From G958295935 sp965224235 (lineage in GTDB: Bacteria > Chloroflexota > Dehalococcoidia > Lucifugimonadales > Lucifugimonadaceae), in contig CBDCYP010000002.1 of assembly GCA_965224235.1 (NCBI GenBank), forward strand, positions 2,046,001-2,110,000: a stretch of 64,000 bases of DNA, in the 5' to 3' direction. Shown here one piece after another: positions 17,812 through 26,968 of the stretch. The position numbers were made by a program, and so were the translations under genes. The first letter of the stretch is position 1. Every line of letters starts with the position of its first letter. The notes under the pieces were generated by a model. That model had not been told where the DNA came from. It saw only the letters and a list, made by a program, of their open reading frames with translations, and ran no database searches.

Positions 17812-18426
17812 TCATTCGACAGGTAATAGTTCCGGCCTGGTCGTCAGAAAGTCCCTCATTCGCCGTCGCGCGCGGTTCAGCCGCGACTTGACGGTCCCGA
17901 CCGAGACACCCATCACCTCGGCAGCCTCCTCGTATCGATAGCCATCCATGTCCACGAGAATGATGGCAAGCCGGTGGTCGTTCGAAAGCGTCATTAACCC
18001 TTCGGTGATGGTCCTGCCCAATTCCGATGAAAGAGCCCACGCTTCCGGCTCAGGGTCTGTGGCCTCAAAAGTGTCGGCGAATGCACCGAAATCTTCCTCA
18101 ATGGACGTTTGAGGCCGGCGCTGCAAGCGACGAAGGTAGTCGTAGGTTGCGTTACGAGCGATGCGCAGCAGCCAGGCGCGAAAGTTGCCGCCCCTAAACC
18201 TGGTAATGTTCCGGAATGCAGAGATGAAGGTGTCTTGCGTAAGATCCTCGGCCGTGGCGGGATTTCTGACCATCTTCAGGGCAACGCCGTAGACAGCGTT
18301 CTGGTAACGCTCTACCAGCGCGTTAAACGCGTCGAGATCCCCGCCGCGGCTGAGATCGGTGAGAGTACGGTCTTCCGGTTTCGCCACATCAATCTCAGTG
18401 CGGTCGGTCATCGGCGTAGCAGGCAC
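17812..18426 (-). CDS. ECF-type RNA polymerase sigma factor
   Basis: This sigma-70-family factor directs RNA polymerase to a small stress regulon. Region 2 is seen in LVERYQNAVYGVALKMVRN, EDLTQDTFISAFR and FRAWLLRIARNATYDYLRR. Region 4 is the helix-turn-helix YRYEEAAEVMGVSVGTVKSRLNR. At 204 residues it is of typical ECF size with no C-terminal extension. The putative anti-sigma gene begins 28 bases downstream. The GTG at 18426 (or ATG at 18411) is uncertain because neither has a clear ribosome site. An autoregulated promoter is expected upstream, but I could not identify it by eye. Confidence 0.92.
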   Translation of the reverse strand: MPATPMTDRTEIDVAKPEDRTLTDLSRGGDLDAFNALVERYQNAVYGVALKMVRNPATAEDLTQDTFISAFRNITRFRGGNFRAWLLRIARNATYDYLRRLQRRPQTSIEEDFGAFADTFEATDPEPEAWALSSELGRTITEGLMTLSNDHRLAIILVDMDGYRYEEAAEVMGVSVGTVKSRLNRARRRMRDFLTTRPELLPVE

Positions 18427-18541
18427 AGGGCATCAGTGATGCCGTCGTAACTGCCGCCGCAGCGTGAAGCCCGAATTGCATGACATATAATTATCACGCC
18501 TGCGACTGGCAATCGCCCTAACGGAAAACCACGGGTTCAGT

Positions 18542-19084
18542 TTGACAAATAGCTTTCGCGAAACCGCCGAGGCGGTGATCATGTCCGTTCTCGTGTTCGT
18601 GGTCCTTCAGTTATCGACCCAAAGTTACGCCGTCGAGGGGCACAGCATGGACCCCACCCTGGCGCCGGGGCGCCGGTTCCTGGTCAACAAGTTCGTCTAC
18701 GCCAGGGTTGACGGAGGACTTTTTGGGGACGACGGCTACGTATTCGGCGGCCCGAGGCGCGGCGATGTCATCGTGTTCTCCCCTCCGATAGGCGCTGAGA
18801 CAGAATTCGTGAAACGAGTTATCGGGATTCCCGGCGACGTCATAGAAATTTCGGACGGTCAGGTTTTCGTCAACGGTGAATTGAGCCGATTCGACGATGA
18901 GTTCACGTCGTCATACTCCGATAACTACCCGCTGACCGTCCCGCCAAACAGATACTTCGTTCTGGGCGACAACCGAAACGTGTCGTCCGACTCCCGCCAG
19001 TGGGGATTGGTGGACGCCCGGGAGATCGTCGGAAGGGCGTGGTTCACTTATTGGCCGACTGACGCGATCCGCCTGTTTCATTAA
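18542..19084 (+). CDS. lepB: Signal peptidase I
   Basis: This is a membrane-bound Ser/Lys peptidase that removes signal peptides from exported proteins. One N-terminal membrane helix (about 10-30) is followed by the nucleophile S35 in GHSMDPTL and general base K91 in FVKRVIGIPGD. The C-terminal GDNRNVSSDSR and WGLVDAREIVGRAW blocks are complete. At 180 residues it is the short Gram-positive-like form. The start is a TTG at 18542 without a clear ribosome site. It is transcribed divergently from the ECF sigma gene, sharing a 115-base intergenic region. Confidence 0.95.
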   Translation: MTNSFRETAEAVIMSVLVFVVLQLSTQSYAVEGHSMDPTLAPGRRFLVNKFVYARVDGGLFGDDGYVFGGPRRGDVIVFSPPIGAETEFVKRVIGIPGDVIEISDGQVFVNGELSRFDDEFTSSYSDNYPLTVPPNRYFVLGDNRNVSSDSRQWGLVDAREIVGRAWFTYWPTDAIRLFH

Positions 19085-19176
19085 ATTAACATTCACACCG
19101 CCGAGGGTGGGGACCTGGAAGCGCCGACCTCTTCCGCTCCCGTCCCGCGCATGACCAAGATTGGGGTCCGCAATCA

Positions 19177-20631
19177 ATGTATTGCCTACTGCTTTTCGAC
19201 GACTGGCACCTGCACAGCCGCACAAACCTTGACCGTCACACCGGCAGCGCCCGGATGATTCCGGAAGGGACGTTCAGGGACCCGAACGCCGATACGGCGT
19301 GGGGCTACCCCAGCGTTATTCAAGACCCCGAATCCGGCAAGTGGCGCTGTTACTACCAGGGAGAGGTGCCCGAGGCTGGCGCATACATCGTGCCCCTCCT
19401 GGCGGAAAGCGACGACGGCGTCCTTTGGGAAATGCCGGACCTGACGGACAAGATCGACATTCCGGACCGCAAGACTCCGAACCAGCTGTTCGGCACGGAG
19501 AAGTTCCGCGAGTGGTGCGGCATGTATCCCGATCCAAATGCCGAAGGCACCGACGAGTGGCTGAAGGCGATGATCACCTATCGCACTGGTCCCGGACTCA
19601 ACCTGATCTCCTACGTGGCGACATCAGGCGACGGTATGCGCTGGACACTCCACGAAGACGCCCGCTGGCATCCGACAGGCAACGACCCCGGCCAGTTCGC
19701 GTTTTGGAACCCGCACCGGCAGTCCTACGTGTTGTCGTTCAGGCCGCGGGTTGCAGACAGACGGATCGCTCTGTCGGAAACCAGGGATTGGCGGGAGTTT
19801 TCCAGGCCCGAACTGGCGCTGCAGGCGGATGTGCTCGACACCCCCTCGGCACTCCTGTATGGCATGCCGGTGTTCCCGTACGAGCAGATGTTCGTCGGCC
19901 TCCCCTGGGTCTACCACACCGATCCGATCGTCTACCCCGACGAAAAATTTCAGGGCCTGCTGACGATGTACGCGGGTGACGACATCGCCCGAATCATGGG
20001 CAAGATCGATTGTCACGTCGCCTACAGCATCAACGGCTGGCACTTTCAGCGAACCGTCAGGGAGCCGCTCATCCCGAACGGTCCGCCGGGCGACCCATCG
20101 TCAGGCTGCATATACCCATCTTCCATGACGGAGGTGGGAGACACCCTCCGGATCTACTCGAGCGCATCCAAAGGGGAGCACGCCCAGTTCAGGGCCGATC
20201 CATCCAGCGGGCAGGGGTCGATCCTCTTGCACGAGTTGCGTCGAGACGGATTCGTCTACCTTGAGCCGCCCGGTGGGACCGGCGAATTCACCACCAAGTG
20301 GATACTGTGGGGCAGGGGAGAGGCGTCGATAAACGTCGATGCCCCTGACGGCGAGGTCATGGTGCAGGTGACCGACCACCTGGGAAATCGGATCGAAGGC
20401 TATACGTACGCCGACTGCGAAGCGTTCCGGGGAGACTCGATCGGTTGGACGCCGAGGTGGCGGGACGGCAAAAACCTGTCCGCTCTCGCGGGTCGCGTCA
20501 TCAAGTTGGGCGTGAGAGTAGCCAACGGCCGCGTCTACGCCCTTCGCGGCGACTACCGGTTCATCACCATGCCGCAAGCCCGCAACTACATTCAGACCGG
20601 CAAGGAGCCAGAGCTGACGCCTGATTACTAA
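19177..20631 (+). CDS. GH32/43-like five-bladed beta-propeller protein, uncharacterised
   Basis: This is a 484-residue protein without a signal peptide. Repeated blocks such as TAWGYPSVIQDPESGKWRCYYQG, LLAESDDGVLWEMPD and YVATSGDGMRWTLHE are the DGxxW strand motifs of furanosidase-type five-bladed propellers (glycoside hydrolase clans F/J). A beta-sandwich-like C-terminus (about 365-470) holds GEASINVDAPDGEVMVQV. The catalytic acids cannot be assigned by eye, so hydrolase activity is inference. The neighbouring rhamnonate-dehydratase-like and NHL genes suggest carbohydrate processing. The ATG at 19177 has no strong ribosome site. Confidence 0.7.
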   Translation: MYCLLLFDDWHLHSRTNLDRHTGSARMIPEGTFRDPNADTAWGYPSVIQDPESGKWRCYYQGEVPEAGAYIVPLLAESDDGVLWEMPDLTDKIDIPDRKTPNQLFGTEKFREWCGMYPDPNAEGTDEWLKAMITYRTGPGLNLISYVATSGDGMRWTLHEDARWHPTGNDPGQFAFWNPHRQSYVLSFRPRVADRRIALSETRDWREFSRPELALQADVLDTPSALLYGMPVFPYEQMFVGLPWVYHTDPIVYPDEKFQGLLTMYAGDDIARIMGKIDCHVAYSINGWHFQRTVREPLIPNGPPGDPSSGCIYPSSMTEVGDTLRIYSSASKGEHAQFRADPSSGQGSILLHELRRDGFVYLEPPGGTGEFTTKWILWGRGEASINVDAPDGEVMVQVTDHLGNRIEGYTYADCEAFRGDSIGWTPRWRDGKNLSALAGRVIKLGVRVANGRVYALRGDYRFITMPQARNYIQTGKEPELTPDY

Positions 20632-20709
20632 GGAGGTCACTGGCTTTGCAGGACCGGTTAACGATGTCGTCAACTTGTTCGAGGTCCCGTGTGAGCCCGA
20701 GGACTACCC

Positions 20710-22143
20710 ATGTCGGAAATCCCGGATAAAGGGAGCAGAATCAACGACGCCCAACCCGTCAAAGCCTCGCCGGAAGAGGTGCTGCAGGCGCTCGTTCTGG
20801 GGCCCGGCCCGGAGCGGTTGGGGGATCTTATCGCGGAGTTCAACCTGTTCGACGTGTTCAAGATTGAGACGCGAGAACTCCAACATTCGGCGCTGCTGGC
20901 GTGGCTTCTTGACCCTCGCGGCTCCCACGGATTGCGAGCCTACTTTCTTCGTAGATTTCTCTCAGAGGGTGTCTAAAAACAATTGTCATTCTGTCATTCT
21001 GAGCGAAGCCGAAGAATCTACTTTCAACGAGGCGGGCCGGCCAATACAGTTGACCCCGGACCACCCGGTATTGCTCAGGACGGAGGGACTTATTAGACAC
21101 CCTCTCAGAGGCAGCGGCGGAGGCGAACGAGGAAAAATACCGGGCGTTATCCCGCTTGCCGTGGGTGGTTGGGAGCTCGACGACATCGATGTCGCGACAA
21201 AGCGCCACAACATAGATATCATGCTGCTCGACAAGACAGACAAGTTCGTCTGTCTGATAGAGAACAAGATTGGGGCGAGCGAACACCCCGGCCAACTGCC
21301 GCTACCTTGATAACGGTGGAACGGGAATACGAAGGCTTCAGTCCGTTCCCAATTTTTCTGACGCCAGGTGGTTCTGAACCGGCAGCCGAGGTTGATGCCG
21401 AACGCTACGTGCCCTTCGACTATGGAAAGGTTGCCGACCTCATTGATCGGACACTCCGGACGCACGGCTCGACCATCAGCGCCATCGTATCCGGGTTCTT
21501 GGGGCAGTACGCCCGTACCCTAAGGAGGCACGTGTTCAAGACCACCGATAACATCGACGATTTGCCTCTTCAGATTTACAACAACCACGGGGCCGCGATT
21601 GATCTGATTATCAACGCTAGGCCTGCCTTGGAGGACAGAGGCTGGGCTGTAATTGATTCGGCAATAGAGAAGCATGCTTCCCACTTGCATGCCGAATTTA
21701 TTGGGAAGTCGATTCACCGGTTCTTCGCCCCTGAACTTGATGAAATACGTGAACTCAAGGAAGGGAGTGGGTGGACGAAATCGGGCCGGATGCTGATGTT
21801 CGAACTTAAGCACTGAGAAAGGGCTCTCGTTTTGACGTTGGGGCCCGGCCCGGAGCAATCACGCAGGCGGATTTACGATCTCGTGCAGAGGGGCGGAGCG
21901 CCTGGCGTGCACATGCGTATCGCACGCAATCTAAGCAGTAAATGGCATACGCTGTACAGTAGGACGCTGATCGGAAGGGATGGCTCGGATGAGCCTGATT
22001 ACGAGAAAGCACGGCCGCAGATTGAGCGGGTCATCGCAGAATTCTTTGAGAATGACTACTGGCCTATGGTGAACGCCATACGCGCGGAATTCGGGTTGTC
22101 TCCTGCCTCTTCCTCTTCCGCCATTAGTGCCACGATCGACTAA
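20710..22143 (+). pseudogene. Disrupted PD-(D/E)XK nuclease gene (PF14281-like)
   Basis: Pieces of one gene are spread over three frames. The N-terminal part has FNLFDVFKIETRELQHSALLAWLLDP, ending in a MITE (20965-21104). The catalytic part has HNIDIMLLDK and CLIENKIGASEHPGQL (D...ENK). The C-terminal part starts near VEREYEGFSPFPIF. At least one frame change lies between 21107 and 21180, another near 21300, and an in-frame TGA at 21814-21816 separates FELKH from LVLTLGPGPEQSRRRIYDLV, which continues in the same frame to 22143. PF14281 proteins are presumed nucleases often found with defence genes. Loss of function is clear; the original role is inferred. Confidence 0.8.
20965..21104. mobile_element. 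MITE family 1, copy a (140 bp)
   Basis: The termini are GAGGGTGTCTAAAAAC and, inverted, GAGGGTGTCTAATAAG. The flanking TCA (20962-20964 and 21105-21107) is a three-base target duplication of TNA form. It has no coding capacity. The interior contains TGAGCGAAGCCGAAG. The ends match the IS5-family element at 50931-51801, which could move it in trans. Confidence 0.88.
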
Positions 22144-22276
22144 TAGCGGGCCTTCATCCGCTTGGGGTTGCGATCCCAAATACAATGTGAAGGACTTCGG
22201 TGGGGATCGTAATGTCCAGTGAGGACGCGTGTTCCCTCTCTTATCCCGGCTGGCCACAAGGGAAATAGCGTATCCC

Positions 22277-23461
22277 ATGAGAATCGCAGACATACGGGCA
22301 GCGCCCGTCGATCTTCACCAGCAGCCCAGGACCGCGCCGCGCGTGCCGAGACTGACTGATGCGCCCGAGATGGTCAGCCCGATGCGTCGTTACGGAGATT
22401 TCCAGCGGCCCGACTGGTCGCCGCGCGGTTGGGGGCGGACTGCCTGTGTCGTCACGGCGGATGACGGTACGTTCGGCGTTGGTTTCACGATCCACCATGG
22501 ACCGGTGACGAGCATCATCAACGACCATCTCGGCCCAACCTTGACCGGCCAGAACTGCTTCGCCACCGAGCGGCTGTGGGATGTGATGCAGCGGGCAACC
22601 GCCCAGTACGGCACGGCCGGCATCGCGAGCTACGCCATCAGCGCTGTCGACAACGCGCTATGGGACCTGAAGGGCAAGATACTCGGCCGACCCGTGTACG
22701 AACTCCTCGGGGGACCGCAAAAGGACCGCATCTTCTGCTACGCAAGCGCGACCGACGCCGGATACGGGCTCGAAAACAGCATCGACTGGTTTCTCGAATT
22801 GGGATTCCGAGCCGTGAAGGTCTTTTTACAGTATGGACCTGATGACGGCCTCGAAGGCCTCCGCAAAAACGAGGGGATAGTGGCGCGCGCCCGCGAGCAG
22901 ATCGGCGGCGAAGTCGAACTCATGGTGGATGCGTGGACGTCCCCCGATGCCGAATACGCCATCAGGCTCGCCGGAATGCTAGAGCCGTATCGCATCAAGT
23001 GGCTCGAGGACTATCTGCGGCCGGAAGACTTGGCCAGCTACTTCAGGGTTAGGCAGCGTCTGCCGGGCGCGACACTTGCTACCGGCGAGCACTGGTACAG
23101 CATCTACCCCTTTGCCCACGCCGCGGCGAATGGGCTCGTGGACATCCTCCAGCCGGACGTGCAGTGGGTCGGCGGCATATCGGCCAGCGTGCGGATCGCC
23201 CATCTCGCAGAGGCCCACGGCCTGTCGATGATCTCGCACGGAGGGATGAACTACCCTTACGGACAGCACCTCACGTTTGCCATGCCCGCAGTCGTCTGGG
23301 GCGAGCGTTCAGAAGGTGTCGCCCCACCTGGCGTCCCGCTGGAAGAGATGGTCGTCTTGCCGGGAACTCCCGTCATCAAGAACGGTTACCTTACTCCGTC
23401 TGACGCGCCCGGCTTCGGCCTGGAACTGACCAGGGAGTGGTTGGAAGACCGTTCTATCTGA
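22277..23461 (+). CDS. Enolase-superfamily dehydratase, L-rhamnonate-dehydratase-like
   Basis: This is a Mg-dependent acid-sugar dehydratase. The capping domain (1-130) carries the substrate loop with SPMRRYG. The barrel supplies metal ligands D218 (LMVDAW), E244 (WLEDYL) and E271 (TGEHWYS), plus H321 in ISHGG, matching the D-E-E-H pattern of E. coli RhmD. The KVFLQYGPDDGL block is also RhmD-like. At 394 residues the length agrees. The start is set at ATG 22277 by homologous length; GTG at 22229 is also open with GAGG nearby. No aldolase or kinase for the product is adjacent. The exact sugar acid is inference. Confidence 0.88.
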   Translation: MRIADIRAAPVDLHQQPRTAPRVPRLTDAPEMVSPMRRYGDFQRPDWSPRGWGRTACVVTADDGTFGVGFTIHHGPVTSIINDHLGPTLTGQNCFATERLWDVMQRATAQYGTAGIASYAISAVDNALWDLKGKILGRPVYELLGGPQKDRIFCYASATDAGYGLENSIDWFLELGFRAVKVFLQYGPDDGLEGLRKNEGIVARAREQIGGEVELMVDAWTSPDAEYAIRLAGMLEPYRIKWLEDYLRPEDLASYFRVRQRLPGATLATGEHWYSIYPFAHAAANGLVDILQPDVQWVGGISASVRIAHLAEAHGLSMISHGGMNYPYGQHLTFAMPAVVWGERSEGVAPPGVPLEEMVVLPGTPVIKNGYLTPSDAPGFGLELTREWLEDRSI

Positions 23462-23518
23462 CCTCGGCCCGATCCCCCGCGCTGGTTTAGCGCTGTGGCG
23501 CGATGCCGTCCGCGGCGA

Positions 23519-24409
23519 TCAACGAATCCGCACGAACTTGCGCACTCGCTGACCGTGTCCGGCCGCGCCGATTTCGGCCACGTAGACGTCTCCGTTCGTC
23601 GCGGCCCATATGCCGTGTGGCGCTTCGAGGACTCCGTCAGGCGTCCCCCGCCACCTCGAAATCAGTTCCCCATCAATCGTAAATATCGAAACCCCGGTCG
23701 GTGAACCCTGCTCCGCAACATAGACGAGGCCATCCGGGCTCATGTATACGTCACCCGGGCTGAGAACGTCATTCCACTCCTCGACGAATTCCCCCGCGGC
23801 GGTGAATATCTGAATCCGGCTGTTCTCGCGGTCGCAGATGAACACCCTGTCGCGCTCGTCGATGCCGATATTGTGGAGTAGCGCGAATTCGCCCGGTCCG
23901 GCGCCTGAACGACCCCATGAAAACCTGAGCTCGCCCGTCGACGAAAAACAGTGCACCCGGCGATTTCCGTACCCGTCCGACACGTATATGTCGCCGGCGG
24001 TGTTCAGTGACACACCGCTCGGCATGTTGAATGGATCTCCGTTGTCCCCCTTTTGGGACGTCGTGGGCATCGCCCGTCCGCGAGTCCCCAACTCGAGCAG
24101 CAGCGCGCCGTCCTGTCGGCGCTTCTCGACGACGTGTATCTGGGAATCTGTCAGCCAGATATTGTCGGCTGGATCTATGAATATCCCGTGAGGGTCGTTG
24201 TAGTCCCCTTCGCCCCACGACCCGACAAAGTCGCCGTCGGCAGTCCATGTGCTGACAGGGTGTTTGCCGCGACTGAAAACCCAAACCCGATCTCGCGAGT
24301 CGACGGCCACATCCGAGCAAAGCGTGAACTCCCAGAACTCAGGCATCTTCGGCCAATCCGTCGCCATTTCGTAACGAAAATCCCCGTATCCAACTATCTC
24401 CGACGCCAT
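23519..24409 (-). CDS. NHL-repeat six-bladed beta-propeller protein
   Basis: The protein has repeated NHL units with the pattern PHGIFIDPADNIWLTD, PSGVSLNTAGDIYVSDGYGNRRV, HNIGIDERDRVFICDRENSRIQIF and APHGIWAATNGDVYVAE, about six in 296 residues. This fold occurs in peptidyl-hydroxyglycine lyase, lactonases and scaffolds. No signal peptide is seen. The start at 24409 (MASEIVGYG) has GAGG seven bases upstream; the longer frame is less likely. It ends 57 bases from the convergent enolase-superfamily gene. A catalytic role is possible but not shown by the sequence. Confidence 0.85.
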   Translation of the reverse strand: MASEIVGYGDFRYEMATDWPKMPEFWEFTLCSDVAVDSRDRVWVFSRGKHPVSTWTADGDFVGSWGEGDYNDPHGIFIDPADNIWLTDSQIHVVEKRRQDGALLLELGTRGRAMPTTSQKGDNGDPFNMPSGVSLNTAGDIYVSDGYGNRRVHCFSSTGELRFSWGRSGAGPGEFALLHNIGIDERDRVFICDRENSRIQIFTAAGEFVEEWNDVLSPGDVYMSPDGLVYVAEQGSPTGVSIFTIDGELISRWRGTPDGVLEAPHGIWAATNGDVYVAEIGAAGHGQRVRKFVRIR

Positions 24410-24496
24410 GCGATCCTCACTTTGCCTATCACCGCCAGGTTCACCCCCGGCGACCGTACCAAGCCACACCGCAAACCTAAATGCGGCGCTATCCCC

Positions 24497-24606
24497 CTGT
24501 CAACCTCCGCACCCCGCCGGCGCCCAACAACCCCTGCCGGAATCGTACGCGGGCGGCCTGCAATTCGGGCTGTCAACCTCCGCACCCCGCCGGCGCCCAA
24601 CAACCC
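24497..24606 (+). repeat. Pair of 37-bp direct repeats
   Basis: The sequence from CTGTCAACCTCCGCACCCCG to CCCAACAACCC occurs identically at 24497-24533 and 24570-24606, 73 bases apart start to start. There are only two copies, with no CRISPR-like array. The gap 24410-24884 holds no gene that I can support. Confidence 0.85.
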
Positions 24607-24654
24607 GTGGGAGCGTCTCTTGTGGGCGCCCGATGGGGGTGGAATTGAAGGGTA

Positions 24655-24810
24655 ACTCTGAGACATCTCCTTATTAGAAACCCTCTGAGGCGTTAGGATT
24701 GGGGATCAAAGCCGTCTCAAAAGTCCCGGCATTCTCGCGAAAGCGGGAATCTGGAAAGCGCTGGAGACGGGATTGGCCACTTGAAGGGCAGTTCTGAAAT
24801 AGCTTCTAAA
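24655..24810. repeat. Remnants of inverted-repeat elements
   Basis: TTATTAGAAACCCTCTGA resembles a decayed end of MITE family 1. TTCTCGCGAAAGCGGGAATC is a short hairpin also seen in part beside MITE family 2 near 26960. This lies upstream of ybaB. Confidence 0.4.
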
Positions 24811-24884
24811 GCCCTCCGAACGGCGGAGGGAGCGCCTTGGCGCGTGAATATATGCAATCCTTTTTCCATCGGGAGTGAACTCTA

Positions 24885-25190
24885 GTGAACCGCAATATGA
24901 TGAAACAAGCCCGCCAGATGCAGGCGCGGCTCGCCCAGATGCAGCAGGAGCTCGCCGAAGCCCGTACGGAGGCCTCCGCGGGCGGCGGAGTCATAAGGGC
25001 GGTAGTGATCGGGGGCAATAGGGTGGAATCGATCAACATATCGCCAGAAGTGGTCGACCCCGACGACGTCGAGCTTCTCGAAGACCTCGTCACGGCAGCG
25101 GTTAACGAGGCCCTCGAAACGGCTCACGCGAACGCGGCGTCAAAGATGGGCGCCATCACGGGCGGCCTGAACATCCCCGGTCTTACCTGA
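24885..25190 (+). CDS. YbaB/EbfC-family nucleoid-associated protein
   Basis: This is a small dimeric DNA-binding protein that decorates the nucleoid. The 101 residues show the family order: an N-terminal coiled helix KQARQMQARLAQMQQELAEA, a central three-strand sheet (VIRAVVIGGNRVESINISPE), then the helix EDLVTAAVNEALETA and a Gly/Met-rich end. GTG 24885 has GGGAG about ten bases upstream; ATG at 24897 is an alternative. It is followed after two bases by recR, the standard ybaB-recR arrangement, and lacks the usual dnaX upstream. Confidence 0.93.
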   Translation: MNRNMMKQARQMQARLAQMQQELAEARTEASAGGGVIRAVVIGGNRVESINISPEVVDPDDVELLEDLVTAAVNEALETAHANAASKMGAITGGLNIPGLT

Positions 25191-25192
25191 AA

Positions 25193-25837
25193 ATGTCGAC
25201 CTCCGGCATCGCGCCTTCTACCGCGCCACCGGTGGCGCGGCTCATAGACGCCTTTCACCGATTGCCCGGAGTTGGCCCCAAGGGGGCGCAGCGCCTCACG
25301 TACTTCCTGATCCGCATGCCCCGGAAGGAGGCGGAAGAACTGGCAGAGGCGATTCTCTCCGTGAAGGACCGAATCGTTCTTTGCGACACCTGCGCCAACA
25401 TCGGCGAGAAGGCCGAATGCGCGGTCTGCGCCGACCTGACTCGCGACCGGGAGCGGATCTGCGTTGTGGAGGAGCCGCTCGATGTTGTTGCGATAGAGCG
25501 CACCCACGTATTCAGGGGCACGTACCACGTGCTGCACGGCGTCATCTCTCCCGTTAACGGCGTGGGACCGGAAGACCTGAGGGTTCGGGAGCTCCTGGAA
25601 CGGCTAAAGGACGAACGCGTGCAGGAGGTGATCCTGGCGACCAACCCCAATCTTGAGGGAGAGGCGACGGCGATGTACCTGCAACGGTTGATCGGGCCGC
25701 TCGGAATCAAAGTGACGCGCCTCGCGCGCGGGCTGCCTGCGGGGGCCGACCTCGAGTACGCAGACGACGCCACACTTACTCACGCCCTGGAGGCGCGCAC
25801 ACTGCTCGATGGAACGACTCCTGAGGAACAGGTCTAG
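25193..25837 (+). CDS. recR: Recombination mediator RecR
   Basis: RecR acts with RecO (and RecF) to load RecA at single-strand gaps. The helix-hairpin-helix RLPGVGPKGAQRL is at about 22-35. The zinc site is CDTC...CAVC, and the Toprim domain starts at ICVVEEPLDVVAIE. The tail LARGLPAGADLEYADDATL is the typical Walker-like C-terminal block. The length of 214 is normal. It is translationally close to ybaB. recO lies 237 bases downstream, separated by a MITE. Confidence 0.97.
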   Translation: MSTSGIAPSTAPPVARLIDAFHRLPGVGPKGAQRLTYFLIRMPRKEAEELAEAILSVKDRIVLCDTCANIGEKAECAVCADLTRDRERICVVEEPLDVVAIERTHVFRGTYHVLHGVISPVNGVGPEDLRVRELLERLKDERVQEVILATNPNLEGEATAMYLQRLIGPLGIKVTRLARGLPAGADLEYADDATLTHALEARTLLDGTTPEEQV

Positions 25838-25913
25838 CAGGCGGAAAACGGCCTCGGTCCGTGTCACTTTTAGCAGGCGGCGGATGGCCATAACCCGCGT
25901 CATTCCCTCAAAA

Positions 25914-26032
25914 AGAGACCTTTGCGTAACCTCGACACATGTCATTCCGGGCACTCAGAATGACATGGGGGCTTTCAGGGTGCCATGGAGTGAGGAATCA
26001 CTGGTTGGGGAGCTAGTTATTCAAAGGTCTCT
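25914..26032. mobile_element. MITE family 2, copy a (119 bp)
   Basis: The left end AGAGACCTTTGCGTAACC and the right end GTTATTCAAAGGTCTCT are inverted copies. The interior shares CAGTGATTCCTCACTCCATG (minus strand) with copies at 26969-27158 and 44328-44514. It is non-coding, inserted in the recR-recO gap 42 bases before recO. Confidence 0.8.
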
Positions 26033-26074
26033 GAAAACGGGAACCCACCTCTGCGCGGCCCGGCGCCGATCAAG

Positions 26075-26854
26075 GTGACTTCGCGCTCCCGTACGTACTC
26101 CACAGAAGGCGTGGTCGTTCGCCATCGCGACATTGGCGAGGCTGATCGACTGCTGTGGATCATCACGCCCGACCACGGCATCATCCGGTCGGTTGCGAGA
26201 AGCGCACGAAAGCCGGGGTCGAAACTCGGCGGCCACATCGACCTGCTGCGCCACGTCTCCCTGTCGATGCGGACGGGCAGGACTTTGGACCAGGTTTCGC
26301 AGGTGGAGACGATCTCCGGCTTCGTCCCGCTGCGGCAGGACCTCGTCAGGGCGTCGACGGGATCGTACGTCGCGGAATTGGCGGAACGCTTCAGCGTCGA
26401 GGGCGGCCCCAACCGCCAGTTATTCGAACTGCTCGTATCTGCGCTGGGTTACCTGCAGACGACGTCCAGGACGCAGCGGCTCCCCCGTTGGTTCGAGTTG
26501 CGGCTGCTGTCGATCTCGGGCTTCATGCCGGAGTTGTACGCATGTGTCGACTGCGGCGGCGAGCTTGTGCAGGGTGATCACGTATTTTCGTCGGAGCGCG
26601 GCGGCGTTGTGTGCCCCGAGTGCCGATCTGCCGGCGGCGACGTTCTTCTGCCCGCGCGAGAGGGCGTCATAAAGCTTCTGCGCTTCCTACATACCTCCGA
26701 GTGGGAGAGCGCTGAGCGACTAAAGCTCCATGACGAGGTGTCTCGTCACACGGCCCGCATACTGCGCGCCCACATGCGCTACGTCCTGGACCACTCCATC
26801 CGCTCCATAGCCTTCCTGGACGAAGTGAATAAAGGGCCGGGGTCGGGGCTTTGA
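26075..26854 (+). CDS. recO: DNA repair protein RecO
   Basis: RecO anneals single strands and, with RecR, replaces SSB by RecA. The N-terminal OB fold shows STEGVVVRHRDIGEADRLLWI. The helical middle is followed by the zinc finger CVDCGG...CPEC at about 162-190. At 259 residues it is of normal length. The start GTG at 26075 has no good ribosome site. A family 2 MITE sits just upstream, so recO may have lost transcriptional coupling to recR. No era or glyS gene, which are common neighbours, follows. Confidence 0.93.
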   Translation: MTSRSRTYSTEGVVVRHRDIGEADRLLWIITPDHGIIRSVARSARKPGSKLGGHIDLLRHVSLSMRTGRTLDQVSQVETISGFVPLRQDLVRASTGSYVAELAERFSVEGGPNRQLFELLVSALGYLQTTSRTQRLPRWFELRLLSISGFMPELYACVDCGGELVQGDHVFSSERGGVVCPECRSAGGDVLLPAREGVIKLLRFLHTSEWESAERLKLHDEVSRHTARILRAHMRYVLDHSIRSIAFLDEVNKGPGSGL

Positions 26855-26968
26855 GCGCGCGAGATAGGGTCCCCAAAGAATCTGGCAATACGCGTCTCGG
26901 CCCGTCGTGAAAACCACCCACCGCCGCCTCTTAGTAAATATCTCAATAATTTCGTCATTCTCGCGAAA

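Noticed and set aside
21169..21816. The third nuclease fragment as a stand-alone gene
   Set aside because: Its first 45 codons are out-of-frame translation of the upstream fragment, and it matches only the C-terminal part of the family.
24497..24606. CRISPR array from the 37-bp repeats
   Set aside because: There are only two repeats and one spacer-like interval, with no cas gene anywhere in the window.
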